The notes: generated by a model not told the origin, from the sequence alone. A DNA stretch of 23,533 bases from Ruminococcaceae bacterium UBA7067 (GCA_002493755.1 DKZT01000069.1:1-23533), one strand, 5' to 3'; counted from the first letter of the stretch, positions 6,412-14,288 are shown. Numbers and translations: made by a program.

Positions 6412-7335
6412 TTATTCAAAAACGGTTTCAATTCGCCTTTTACAGTTTTCGGGAGAGTATAAAAAATAATCGAGATGGTCGCCGTTAAAATAATATTTAG
6501 GCTTTTCCGGCTGTAATTTATAATCGAACGAATCAATGATTATAAGCTTTATTTTCATTCGCTCGGGAATAATATTTTTTATGTAAACGCTCGCCTGCTG
6601 ACCTGTCTTTATATTCTCCTTAAGCTCCGCAAGTCCTGCAAGGTTCGGCGTAAGCTCTACAAACGCTCCGTATTCCTCAACGGAACGGATAACACCCGCA
6701 ACTGTTTCGCCCGATTTGAAATCGCGCACATTCTCCTCCCACGTGCCGAGAAGCTCCTTGTGCGACAGGCTGATTCTGCCGTTTTCTATATTCTTGATTA
6801 TTACTCTGATTTCCATACCGACGCTGAAGCGCTCGGAGGGATGCTCAATTCTCGACACAGAGATGCTGTCGATGGGCAGAAGCGCAATCACACCGCAGCC
6901 GATATCAACAAACGCTCCGAAGCTTTCAAGATGCGTGATTTTGCCTGTTGTAATATCGCCGCATTTTAATTTGCTTGTTTTCTGTTCAACGCATTTCTCC
7001 TGCGCCTTTCTTCGTGAAAGCAGTGCGTAGGTATTGCCCATAGCGTCATTTTCAAGGCTTTCAACAACAAAGCACACAGGTCTGTTCACCCGTGAAATCA
7101 CAGCGATATCCTTGACAGTGCCCTCTCTTATTCCGATTGCTCCCTCTTCCCTCGGAATAATTCCTTTCATACACCCCATATCTACTATAAGATTATGCTC
7201 GCTGTCGCAAATTACAGCCCTGGCTTCAAGTATTTTATTTTCCGCACACGCTTCGGCAATGTTCATTTTAGAGCGCAGAGCAGATATATTTCCTGCGGTT
7301 TCAATCAATTTGCCCTCAGGATAAAATTCTGTCAT
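6412..7335 (-). CDS. Protein with three S1 RNA-binding domains (ribosomal protein S1-like)
   Basis: A 307-residue protein containing three consecutive S1-type OB folds at about 35-110, 124-194 and 207-270. The second is the most typical, with GDITTGKITHLESFGAFVDIG and the closing GRISLSHKELL. The third has VAGVIRSVEEYGAFVEL. The first is more divergent. Short S1-like proteins of this size are common in Clostridia and are thought to bind mRNA or act in translation, but they differ from the 4-6 domain S1 of Gram-negatives. The C-terminal tail of about 35 residues is Tyr-rich and unassigned. The start is supported by GGGAGGAA upstream of the ATG at 7335. It is transcribed divergently from the cyclophilin gene and sits directly upstream of the riboswitch-controlled ATPase without sharing its promoter. 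Confidence 0.88.
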   Translation of the reverse strand: MTEFYPEGKLIETAGNISALRSKMNIAEACAENKILEARAVICDSEHNLIVDMGCMKGIIPREEGAIGIREGTVKDIAVISRVNRPVCFVVESLENDAMGNTYALLSRRKAQEKCVEQKTSKLKCGDITTGKITHLESFGAFVDIGCGVIALLPIDSISVSRIEHPSERFSVGMEIRVIIKNIENGRISLSHKELLGTWEENVRDFKSGETVAGVIRSVEEYGAFVELTPNLAGLAELKENIKTGQQASVYIKNIIPERMKIKLIIIDSFDYKLQPEKPKYYFNGDHLDYFLYSPENCKRRIETVFE

Positions 7336-7467
7336 TTTTCTTCCTCCCGTAATATAGGTTTTCTATGCAATTATATTAAGACTGATAAGAAAATATTACA
7401 GAGGCGAAACAGAGCCGCGCTGAATCCTATTATGCAGAAATCAGCTCTAATTATGAATAAACTTTGC

Positions 7468-7496
7468 TTGCGATTTCATCACAAATGTTATAAAAT
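7468..7496 (+). promoter_or_regulatory. Possible promoter of the cyclophilin-thioredoxin unit
   Basis: TTGCGA (7468-7473) and TAAAAT (7491-7496) are separated by 17 bases, about 50 bases before the chosen start. A second TATAAT at 7507-7512 lacks a recognisable -35 box. The rest of the divergent interval 7336-7467 shows only AT-rich sequence with weak -10-like boxes. Confidence 0.45.
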
Positions 7497-7548
7497 AAAA
7501 CAAAGCTATAATTTATGCAAAAATTATCGACTGAAAGGAATGTTTAAA

Positions 7549-8469
7549 ATGAAAAAACACAGAATCAAGGCTGTTATCGCCTTATGTCTTGCGGCTTCAA
7601 CAATCGCGGTTGCTTTGGCTGGCTGCAATTCTTCATCATCAAGCTCATCGTCAGCTCCGTCAACGGCGGCTACCGAAGCGGCAACAAACGCAAAGCTTAT
7701 CGGCTGGGACGACCTTGGGGTTGAGAGAAGCATTTATGATGACAAGGAGCACGAGGTCGGCTATCAGCTTGATAAGCCGAGCGCCGGCGAAGAGGTTGCA
7801 ATACTTCACACCACAATGGGCGATATTTCAATGCGTTTCTTCCCCGAAGCAGCTCCGAAGGCGGTTGAGAACTTTATCACACACGCTAAGGACGGCTATT
7901 TTGACGGTCTTACCTTCCACCGAGTTATCAACAACTTTATGATTCAGGGCGGCGACCCGAAGGGCGACGGCACAGGCGGCGAGAGCATTTACGGCAAAAG
8001 CTTTGAGGATGAATTCAGCAACAAGCTTTTCAATATAAGAGGCAGTGTTGCAATGGCAAACAGCGGCGCCGACACCAACGGAAGCCAGTTCTTCATCAAT
8101 CAGGCCGGAAAGGACACCTTCTCAGGCTGGGCAAATCTTGAGGCACAGTGGAAGCAGGTTCATCAGGAGATTTCAAATTATGTGGCTCAGGGTAAGACGG
8201 ACATTGTGTTAAATCAGCTCAATTACATTGCAGGACTTGATACGGACGTTATCCCCGATGAGGTTAAGAAGCTCTATGAGGAAAACGGCGGCAACCCGAC
8301 TCTTGACGGAGCGTTCAACATAATCGACAGAGGTCACGCTGTTTTTGCTCAGGTTTATGACGGAATGGATATTGTTGACAAGATTGCAGCAGTTGAGGTT
8401 GACGCTAACTCAAAGCCGAAAACAGACGTTAAAATTGAAAGCGTTGAAATAAAAACGTACAGTGAATAA
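7549..8469 (+). CDS. Lipoprotein peptidyl-prolyl cis-trans isomerase (cyclophilin type)
   Basis: A 306-residue exported cyclophilin. The N-terminus is a lipoprotein signal with lipobox LAGC (Cys26), then a low-complexity Ser/Thr/Ala linker of about 20 residues. The catalytic domain has FHRVINNFMIQGGDP and MANSGADTNGSQFFI, including the catalytic Arg in FHRV and the QGG and GSQFFI core. An insert of roughly 60 residues (about 205-265, containing the WKQVHQEI helix) interrupts the fold before GHAVFAQVYDGMDIVDKI. It should assist folding of extracytoplasmic proteins at the outer face of the membrane. The reading frame is open upstream to 7195, but AAAGGA precedes the ATG at 7549 by 9 bases and the signal peptide begins there. 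Thioredoxin follows 45 bases downstream. Confidence 0.93.
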   Translation: MKKHRIKAVIALCLAASTIAVALAGCNSSSSSSSSAPSTAATEAATNAKLIGWDDLGVERSIYDDKEHEVGYQLDKPSAGEEVAILHTTMGDISMRFFPEAAPKAVENFITHAKDGYFDGLTFHRVINNFMIQGGDPKGDGTGGESIYGKSFEDEFSNKLFNIRGSVAMANSGADTNGSQFFINQAGKDTFSGWANLEAQWKQVHQEISNYVAQGKTDIVLNQLNYIAGLDTDVIPDEVKKLYEENGGNPTLDGAFNIIDRGHAVFAQVYDGMDIVDKIAAVEVDANSKPKTDVKIESVEIKTYSE

Positions 8470-8514
8470 TCACACATATTTTAGAAACAATATAACCGGA
8501 AAGGACGAGATATT

Positions 8515-8829
8515 ATGGCAGTTTTACACCCAAATCAGAGCGAGTTCAATGAAATGATCAAAAAAGGCGTTACTCTTGTTGACTTTTACGCCGACTGGTG
8601 CGGTCCGTGCAAAATGCTTGCTCCGTTTATTGAGCAGATTGCAAACAAATATGACGGCAAGGTTAAGGTTGCAAAGATCAACGTAGACGAGCAGACTGCG
8701 CTTGCAGAAAGCTTCGGCGTTGCAAGCATACCGACGGTTATCATATTCAAGGACGGTGTAAACAAAGCTGTTGAGATAGGCTTTAAGCCGATGGACAGCT
8801 ATATGGGAATTTTAGACAGCCTGCTTTGA
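8515..8829 (+). CDS. trxA: Thioredoxin
   Basis: A 104-residue cytoplasmic thioredoxin with the canonical active site WCGPCK (Cys29 and Cys32), FYADWCGPC context, the buried Asp in VDFYAD, and the cis-proline in SIPT (Pro73). The length and motif order match TrxA throughout. It reduces protein disulfides using electrons from thioredoxin reductase. AAAGGA lies upstream of the ATG. The gap to the cyclophilin gene is 45 bases with no visible promoter or terminator, so the two are probably co-transcribed. The next promoter, of the Mn riboswitch, begins 32 bases after its stop codon. Confidence 0.95.
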   Translation: MAVLHPNQSEFNEMIKKGVTLVDFYADWCGPCKMLAPFIEQIANKYDGKVKVAKINVDEQTALAESFGVASIPTVIIFKDGVNKAVEIGFKPMDSYMGILDSLL

Positions 8830-8861
8830 ATATGACTGAATAAAAAAGTCTTTCAAAACTA

Positions 8862-8890
8862 TTGACAAATCCCGGTATTCAAATTATAAT
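8862..8890 (+). promoter_or_regulatory. Consensus promoter of the Mn riboswitch and second ATPase
   Basis: A perfect TTGACA (8862-8867), a 17-base spacer and a perfect TATAAT (8885-8890). Transcription should begin near 8897, just before the riboswitch. Such a strong promoter fits control exerted downstream by attenuation. Confidence 0.92.
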
Positions 8891-8911
8891 CTGAATATAA
8901 TATTGTATGAA

Positions 8912-9053
8912 TAAAAGGGAGTAGCCGGCAGATAGCTGTAATATGCTGCGTCAATACAATTGCTTTTGGCAATTCGCTCATATTTTAAATGGCAAGACTT
9001 TTATCACATAGGGTAAATCCATATCCTTTTGTGATAAAAGTCTTTTATTTTTG
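8912..9053 (+). promoter_or_regulatory. yybP-ykoY family (Mn2+) riboswitch
   Basis: The leader has the conserved elements of the yybP-ykoY aptamer in order: GGGAGTAGCC (8918-8927), GCGTCAATACA in the internal-loop strand (8949-8959), and GGCAAGACTTTT (8991-9002), which closes P1 with AAAAG (8914-8917 region). The class binds Mn2+ and commonly controls Mn2+ exporters, including P-type ATPases. The 3' P1 strand AAGACTTTT is also the left arm of the following terminator. Ligand-stabilised P1 should therefore prevent termination, giving an ON switch. Confidence 0.88.
8994..9051 (+). terminator. Intrinsic terminator of the Mn riboswitch
   Basis: AAGACTTTTATCACA (8994-9008) pairs perfectly with TGTGATAAAAGTCTT (9030-9044), a 15-bp stem with a 21-base loop, followed by the T-rich run TTATTTTT. 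It ends about 40 bases before the start codon of the ATPase gene. Confidence 0.9.
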
Positions 9054-9090
9054 CCCTATTCCTGCATACAAACAACGAGGAGGCAGTTTT

Positions 9091-11712
9091 ATGGAGCCAT
9101 GGTATCTGGTGAAGAAAAAGGAAATTCTCAGCCGCCTGAACACTAAAAAGGACGGTCTGACAAAGCAGCAGGCGGAAGCACTGCTGAAGGAAAAGGGCGA
9201 GAACGCACTGCTTGAGGGCAAGAAAAAAAGCACTATTCGTGTGTTTTTCGAGCAATTTCTCGACTTGCTTGTAATTATACTTATAGCCGCCGCAATAGTA
9301 TCGGCTGCAACAGGCAGTACGGAAAGCACTATCGTTATAATAACGGTAATCGTGCTGAACGCAATACTCGGAACGGTACAGCACGAAAAGGCGGCAAAAT
9401 CGCTTGAAAGCCTTAAAAACCTATCTTCGCCAAACGCTAAGGTTATGCGTGACGGAGTAAAAATTGAAATACCGTCAAAGTATGTTGTGCCGGGCGATAT
9501 TTTAATTCTTGAGGCAGGCGACCTTGTTGCGGCTGACGGAAGAATACTTGACAACTTTTCGTTACAGGTTAATGAAAGCTCGCTCACCGGTGAATCAACA
9601 AATGTAGATAAAGCGGACGAGGATTTAACGGAGGAAAAGCCGCTTGCCGACAGAACCAATATGGTTTACTCGGGCAGTCTTGTAACCTACGGCAGAGCTG
9701 TTGTTGCTGTTACATCAACGGGAATGGACACCGAAATCGGCAAGATAGCAAGCCTTATGAACGCAACTAAGGAGAAGAAAACTCCGCTTCAGGTGAGCCT
9801 TGACAAATTCAGCAGTAACCTTGCAATCGTTATTATGGTTATCTGCGCCGCAGTTTTCGGTCTGACCTACTGGCAGTCAGGCGAAATCCTTAATTCACTG
9901 CTGTTTGCAGTAGCGCTTGCGGTTGCCGCTATCCCCGAGGCATTAAGCTCGATAGTTACAATCGTTCAGGCTATGGGAACACAGAAGATGGCTAAGGAGC
10001 AGGCTATCATCAAGGACTTAAAGGCAGTTGAGAGCCTTGGATGCGTTTCGGTTATCTGCTCAGACAAGACAGGCACTCTTACGCAGAACAAGATGACTGT
10101 TCAGAAGCTTTACATTGACGGCAGGGTTATATCTCCCGAGGAAATCGACCTTAAAAATCAGCTTCACAGATATATGCTATATGACGCTATTCTGTCTAAT
10201 GATTCATCTATTGTTGACGGAAACGGCATAGGCGACCCCACCGAGTTCTGTCTGCTTGAAATGGCTGACAAAATTGAGCTGGACTACAATTTCGTAAGAG
10301 ACGCTCTTGAGCGCATTGAGGAAATTCCCTTTGACTCCGACAGAAAGCTAATGAGCACAAAGTATAAGCTTCACGGCGTTCCGACCGTACTTACAAAGGG
10401 TGCGCTTGACGTATTGCTCGGCAGGACTACGCACATCAGAACCTCAGACGGTGTAAGAGAGATTACAAAAGAGGATATTGACAGCATAACAAAGCAGAAT
10501 TTTGAGTTTTCAAACAACGGTCTGCGTGTTCTCGCCTTTGCTTACAAAGAGGTTGACGATGACTTTACACTCTCGCTTGAAAGCGAAAACGGCTTCACCT
10601 TTATCGGTCTTATCTCTATGATTGACCCGCCGAGAGAGGAGTCTGTTGAAGCCGTTGCAGACGCAAAGCGTGCAGGCATCAAGCCTGTTATGATAACTGG
10701 CGACCACAAAATTACAGCAACCGCCATTGCAAAGCAGATCGGCATTTTCACTGACGGCGACATCGCCGTAACAGGCAGTGAGCTTGACGCTATGAGCGAA
10801 GATGAGCTGACCGAGAAGATTGAGAAAATCTCGGTTTACGCAAGAGTATCGCCCGAAAACAAGATAAGAATAGTAAACGCATGGCAGAACAAGGGCAATA
10901 TTGTTGCAATGACAGGCGACGGCGTAAACGACGCTCCTGCTCTTAAGAAAGCCGACATCGGCGTTGCAATGGGCATTACAGGCACCGAGGTTTCTAAGGA
11001 CGCCGCTTCTATGATTCTGTCGGACGATAACTTCGCTACCATTATCAAGGCTGTTACAAACGGCAGAAATGTTTTCAGGAACATTAAAAATTCGATTAAG
11101 TTCCTGCTCTCGGGCAATATGGCGGCTATTCTGTCGGTGCTTTATGTGTCAATTCTCGCCTCCTTTATTCCGGGACTTCCCGTTCCCTTTGCCCCAGTTC
11201 ATCTGTTGTTCATCAACCTGCTTACCGACTCGCTGCCGGCTATCGCAATCGGTATGGAGCCTGCGGAAAGAGGACTTCTTAACCAGAAGCCGAGAAATCC
11301 AAAAGAGGGTATCCTCACAAAGGAATTTATGCTGAAGCTTCTGGGAATCGGAGGTCTTATAGCTATCTGCACAATGAGCAGTTACCATATCGGACTAATC
11401 ACAGGCAGCAATGCAATCGCTACAACAATGGCTTTCGCCACACTCACACTTGCAAGACTGTTCCACGGCTTTAACTGCCGCAGCAGCAAGTCGATATTCA
11501 AGCTCGGCTTTATGAGCAATCCTTGGAGTCTTGCCGCATTCGGACTCGGCGTTGCGCTGTTGTCGCTCGTGCTGTTTATTCCGCCGCTTCAAACGGTATT
11601 CAGCGTTGCACCCTTGAACATTATGCAGCTGATGCTTATTCTGCTGTTCGCCTTACTGCCAACCGTTGTTATTCAGATTTGCAAGACAGTAAGAGATATA
11701 ATTAAAAAATAA
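9091..11712 (+). CDS. P-type ATPase of Ca2+/Mn2+ type, probable Mn2+ exporter
   Basis: An 873-residue P2-type ATPase with ten expected membrane helices. The N-terminal cation_ATPase_N segment is followed by TGES near 166-169, DKTGT with Asp325, a KGALDVLLG nucleotide-binding loop, MITGDH, and the hinge TGDGVNDAP. TM4 reads AAIPEAL (Glu283), TM5 keeps the Asn in LLSGNMAA, and TM6 keeps NLLTDSLPA. These are the residues of the single type II Ca2+/Mn2+ site of SERCA- and PMR1-like pumps, while the TM5 Glu of site I is Ala. The frame is open from 8989, but that stretch is the riboswitch terminator. GAGGAGG lies 7 bases before the ATG at 9091. The yybP-ykoY leader points to Mn2+ efflux; Ca2+ is also possible. 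Confidence 0.95.
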   Translation: MEPWYLVKKKEILSRLNTKKDGLTKQQAEALLKEKGENALLEGKKKSTIRVFFEQFLDLLVIILIAAAIVSAATGSTESTIVIITVIVLNAILGTVQHEKAAKSLESLKNLSSPNAKVMRDGVKIEIPSKYVVPGDILILEAGDLVAADGRILDNFSLQVNESSLTGESTNVDKADEDLTEEKPLADRTNMVYSGSLVTYGRAVVAVTSTGMDTEIGKIASLMNATKEKKTPLQVSLDKFSSNLAIVIMVICAAVFGLTYWQSGEILNSLLFAVALAVAAIPEALSSIVTIVQAMGTQKMAKEQAIIKDLKAVESLGCVSVICSDKTGTLTQNKMTVQKLYIDGRVISPEEIDLKNQLHRYMLYDAILSNDSSIVDGNGIGDPTEFCLLEMADKIELDYNFVRDALERIEEIPFDSDRKLMSTKYKLHGVPTVLTKGALDVLLGRTTHIRTSDGVREITKEDIDSITKQNFEFSNNGLRVLAFAYKEVDDDFTLSLESENGFTFIGLISMIDPPREESVEAVADAKRAGIKPVMITGDHKITATAIAKQIGIFTDGDIAVTGSELDAMSEDELTEKIEKISVYARVSPENKIRIVNAWQNKGNIVAMTGDGVNDAPALKKADIGVAMGITGTEVSKDAASMILSDDNFATIIKAVTNGRNVFRNIKNSIKFLLSGNMAAILSVLYVSILASFIPGLPVPFAPVHLLFINLLTDSLPAIAIGMEPAERGLLNQKPRNPKEGILTKEFMLKLLGIGGLIAICTMSSYHIGLITGSNAIATTMAFATLTLARLFHGFNCRSSKSIFKLGFMSNPWSLAAFGLGVALLSLVLFIPPLQTVFSVAPLNIMQLMLILLFALLPTVVIQICKTVRDIIKK

Positions 11713-11744
11713 TACAATTTAAAATTTGCCGCACACAGAGCTTA

Positions 11745-11773
11745 TTGTTTTGTAATTAAAAATGTGATAACAT
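11745..11773 (+). promoter_or_regulatory. Promoter of the RlmA-like/FkbM unit
   Basis: TTGTTT (11745-11750), a 17-base spacer and TAACAT (11768-11773), about 40 bases before the start codon at 11811. The -10 box lies inside the palindrome at 11763-11782. Confidence 0.5.
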
Positions 11774-11782
11774 ATTATCACA
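11763..11782. promoter_or_regulatory. 20-bp perfect palindrome, candidate operator
   Basis: TGTGATAA (11763-11770) and TTATCACA (11775-11782) form perfect inverted half-sites around CATA. No T-run follows in either direction, so it is not an intrinsic terminator. It covers the putative -10 box of the downstream gene, as expected for a dimeric repressor site. The cognate regulator is unknown. Confidence 0.45.
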
Positions 11783-11810
11783 ACTTACAAAGCAGAGAGG
11801 TAGAGAGCTA

Positions 11811-12626
11811 ATGCTGAAATTCAGCTGCCCTGTGTGCGGCAATTTTCTATATCAAGACGATAAAACATATAAATGCGAAAGAAATCACTGCTTTGATATC
11901 GCAAAGCAGGGCTATGTCAATCTTCTGCAAAGTCAGCAGTCACACCTCAAGCGGCACGGCGACGACAAGCTGATGATAAAGGCACGGTATGATTTTTTAA
12001 ACGGCGGCTATTACGCACCGCTTATGAAAACGCTTTGCAATGCCGTTGACAGCTATCTGCCCGACAAGGCTTCCATTATTGACGCAGGCTGCGGCGACTG
12101 CTATTACAGCTCGTCAATCAGCGACAGGCTTTCAGGCAGGAATTTCGACATTGCCGCCGTTGACATATCAAAGGACGCTGTAATTTTTGCCGCTAAGAGG
12201 AAAAGCAGCATTAAGCTTGCAATAGCAAGCGTGTTTTCAATGCCGTTTGCCGATTCGGGCGCAGACGCAGTTTTAAACATCTTCTCCCCTTTTGCGCTTG
12301 ACGAGTATCGCAGAACATTAAAGCAAGGCGGCTTTTTGTTCAGAGTAATACCGCTTGAAAACCATTTGTTCGGATTAAAGGAAAAGGTGTATGACAAGCC
12401 GTATAAAAACCCTGCCGAGGAGCTTAATATTAACGGCTTTAAGCTTGCAGAAAAAAGTGACGTGAAATACACTTTAGAGCTTAACGACAGCGAGAGCATT
12501 GACAATCTGTTCAAGATGACGCCGTACTACTACAAGACTTCAAAGAAAGATCAGGAGAAGCTCAACGGCTTGGAGCATTTGCAGACTCCTGTTGAATTTT
12601 CCGTTTTAGTTTACCAAAAGTATTGA
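11811..12626 (+). CDS. rlmA: RlmA-family 23S rRNA (guanine-N1)-methyltransferase
   Basis: A 271-residue protein, the same length as E. coli RlmA (269). The N-terminal zinc finger is Cys6-Cys9-Cys22-His26, followed by the family hallmark KQGYVNLL and a GDDKLMIKARYDFL stretch. The SAM-binding Rossmann domain carries IIDAGCGDCYYS. This family methylates N1 of a guanine in 23S rRNA helix 35 (G745 for RlmA-I, G748 for RlmA-II). Which of the two positions applies here cannot be told from sequence. The RlmA-II type (TlrB) can confer tylosin resistance. AGAGAGG-like purines precede the ATG at 11811. The downstream FkbM gene starts 8 bases after its stop codon. Confidence 0.85.
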   Translation: MLKFSCPVCGNFLYQDDKTYKCERNHCFDIAKQGYVNLLQSQQSHLKRHGDDKLMIKARYDFLNGGYYAPLMKTLCNAVDSYLPDKASIIDAGCGDCYYSSSISDRLSGRNFDIAAVDISKDAVIFAAKRKSSIKLAIASVFSMPFADSGADAVLNIFSPFALDEYRRTLKQGGFLFRVIPLENHLFGLKEKVYDKPYKNPAEELNINGFKLAEKSDVKYTLELNDSESIDNLFKMTPYYYKTSKKDQEKLNGLEHLQTPVEFSVLVYQKY

Positions 12627-12634
12627 GGTATAAA

Positions 12635-13690
12635 ATGATTGAGTTACTTAAAGATGAAATACCGTCCTGGGAATACATTAAGCAAAGCGGCTTGCCTGTT
12701 GTCATATACGGTATGGGAAACGGCGCAGACGTTATAATAAGCAGGCTTGAGGAATACGGAGTTTTCATAACAGATATTTTTGCAAGCGATGATTTTGTCA
12801 GAGGTCAGAGCTTTCACGGCAAAAGGGTCAAGCGCCTTAGCGAAATTGAACAGGAGCTTGACAAATTTATTGTCATAGTCGCATTCGGAACGCAAATTCC
12901 CGAGGTTATCGAAAACATAAAAAGCATTGCGAAAAAGCACACGGTAATCGTGCCGACCGTGCCTGTATTCGGAAACAGCTTTTTTGACAGAGCTTTTGTA
13001 AGCAGAAACAGCGACAGCCTGCAAGCGGCTTACGAGCTGTTTAAAGAGGAGAAATCAAGAGCGGTTTTTGAGAACATAGTAAAATTCTGCTACACAGGCA
13101 GGCTTGAATATCTCTTTTCCTCGGAGAGCAAAAAGGACGAGGTTTTTGAGAATGTTTTAAAGCTCGGCAGCAACGAGGATTATCTCGACTTGGGCGCATA
13201 CCGAGGAGATACGGTTGACGAGTTTTTGAAATTCAGCGGCAGCTATGGCAGTATAACTGCGCTTGAGCCTGACGGTAAAACATATAAGAAGCTTTCTGAG
13301 CATTGCGGTGGCTTGGAACGCTTTGCGGCGGTAAATGCCGCCGTGTGGAGCGGTGACGGCGAAATTTTCTTCGATAAAAAGGGCGGCAGAATGTCGGCTG
13401 TGTCAGACACAGGAGTGAAAATTAAAGCCGTATCGGTTGATTCGCTCTTTTGCGGCAAGGCTGTTTCATACATAAAGGCAGACGTTGAGGGCTGCGAGTA
13501 TGAAATGCTGCTCGGCGCAAAAGACACGATAAGGCGATACAAGCCGAAGCTTAATATTGCGCTTTATCACCGAGGAGAGGATATTTTCAAGCTGCCGCTG
13601 ATGATAAAAGCAATTCATCCCGACTATAAATTTTACCTGCGGCATCACCCGTATATTCCTGCGTGGGACACGAATTTATACTGTATTTAA
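12635..13690 (+). CDS. FkbM-family methyltransferase with N-terminal Rossmann-like domain
   Basis: A 351-residue protein in two parts. The C-terminal half is an FkbM SAM-dependent methyltransferase, with motif I DYLDLGAYRGDTVDEF, the acidic ALEPD loop, and SYIKADVEGCEYEML. The N-terminal half has VVIYGMGNGAD, a Rossmann-type glycine turn, and a strand-helix pattern seen in sugar- or polysaccharide-modifying proteins. FkbM members O-methylate sugars, glycolipids or polyketides; this substrate is unknown. A TTG at 12623 could extend the frame by four codons, but GAGGT at 12625-12629 lies upstream of the ATG at 12635, which I chose. The ribosome-binding site overlaps the stop codon of the RlmA-like gene, so translational coupling is likely. 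Confidence 0.85.
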   Translation: MIELLKDEIPSWEYIKQSGLPVVIYGMGNGADVIISRLEEYGVFITDIFASDDFVRGQSFHGKRVKRLSEIEQELDKFIVIVAFGTQIPEVIENIKSIAKKHTVIVPTVPVFGNSFFDRAFVSRNSDSLQAAYELFKEEKSRAVFENIVKFCYTGRLEYLFSSESKKDEVFENVLKLGSNEDYLDLGAYRGDTVDEFLKFSGSYGSITALEPDGKTYKKLSEHCGGLERFAAVNAAVWSGDGEIFFDKKGGRMSAVSDTGVKIKAVSVDSLFCGKAVSYIKADVEGCEYEMLLGAKDTIRRYKPKLNIALYHRGEDIFKLPLMIKAIHPDYKFYLRHHPYIPAWDTNLYCI

Positions 13691-13695
13691 TGTAG

Positions 13696-13734
13696 TCACT
13701 CCGCTGTACAGACGGGGTGATTGCCGTTTATCGG
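13696..13734 (+). terminator. Weak terminator-like hairpins after the FkbM gene
   Basis: TCACTCCG (13696-13703) pairs with CGGGGTGA (13713-13720) with one wobble. A second small hairpin, GCCGTTTATCGGC, follows immediately. There is no good T-run, so this may be a weak or Rho-assisted termination site between two transcription units. The rest of the gap to 13815 holds only a possible TATACT -10 box at 13786-13791 without a clear -35 box. Confidence 0.35.
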
Positions 13735-13815
13735 CGAAAATCAACCACTTATCGCATTATTATAGAAATCACAATTTATTTGTCATATACTGGTGTCACA
13801 GGAGGAGGAAAGACA

Positions 13816-14256
13816 ATGGAAATTGAAATCAAGCTTGAAGAAAGCAGAAAAACGCCAAAGGTCATAATACTTACCGACAAAATCACAGACGAGGTAAGCG
13901 AGCTTGTGCAGAGGCTCAAAACAAGCAGCCGTGAAATTGTCAGCGGAATCAAGGACGGGTGCGTTGAGATTATTAACGTAGCATCACTTGTAAGAATCTA
14001 CTCCGCAGACAAAAAGGTGATGATACGCACCGACAGCGGCGAGTTTTTGTCAAGGCAAAGGCTTTATGAATTTGAAGAAATACTCGACAGCACCAACTTT
14101 ATCAGAATTTCAAATTCAGAGATTGTTAATCTTAAAAAGGTTAAAAGCCTTGACCTGAGCCTTTCGGGTACAATCTGCGTTAAGTTCGTAAACGGCGAAA
14201 CAACCTTTGCCTCACGGCGGTATGTAGCAAGACTGAAAAACATCTTGGGTATATGA
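13816..14256 (+). CDS. LytTR-domain DNA-binding regulator without receiver domain
   Basis: A 146-residue protein. The C-terminal ~95 residues form a LytTR DNA-binding domain, ending with FIRISNSEIVNLKKVKSL, the IVxFxNGE-like strand, and TFASRRYVARLKNILGI. The N-terminal ~50 residues are a short Lys/Glu-rich helical segment, not a response-regulator receiver domain, so it is not a normal two-component regulator. The frame is open from 13717, but GGAGGAGGAAAG precedes the ATG at 13816, which is clearly the start. It pairs with the DUF3021 membrane gene 32 bases downstream. In comparable LytTR regulatory systems the membrane partner restrains the regulator, and the pair regulates its own promoter. 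The targets here are unknown. Confidence 0.9.
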   Translation: MEIEIKLEESRKTPKVIILTDKITDEVSELVQRLKTSSREIVSGIKDGCVEIINVASLVRIYSADKKVMIRTDSGEFLSRQRLYEFEEILDSTNFIRISNSEIVNLKKVKSLDLSLSGTICVKFVNGETTFASRRYVARLKNILGI

Positions 14257-14273
14257 GTAACCACTGATTAAAT
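14256..14273. repeat. 18-base motif shared with the right-end repeat
   Basis: AGTAACCACTGATTAAAT lies between the lytTR stop codon and the DUF3021 ribosome-binding site. It matches 17 of 18 bases with AGTAACCACTGAATAAAT at 23425-23442, in the same orientation. It is the only other copy I found in this window. Confidence 0.4.
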
Positions 14274-14288
14274 GAGAGGAGAATTATT

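Noticed and set aside
7195..7548. Upstream extension of the cyclophilin reading frame by about 118 codons
   Set aside because: The extension overlaps the divergent S1-domain gene on the other strand, lacks a ribosome-binding site, and would bury the lipoprotein signal peptide that begins at 7549.
8989..9090. Upstream extension of the second ATPase to an ATG at 8989
   Set aside because: This segment is the 3' strand of the Mn riboswitch and its terminator. The GAGGAGG-supported ATG at 9091 starts a normal P-type ATPase N-terminus.
9045..9659. Long minus-strand open frame (204 codons) opposite the second ATPase
   Set aside because: It is antisense to highly conserved ATPase coding sequence, is Ser-rich and low complexity, and has no family features, so it is a codon-usage shadow.
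13717..13815. N-terminal extension of the LytTR protein
   Set aside because: There is no ribosome-binding site at 13717. A strong GGAGGAGG immediately precedes the ATG at 13816, where the family-like sequence begins.
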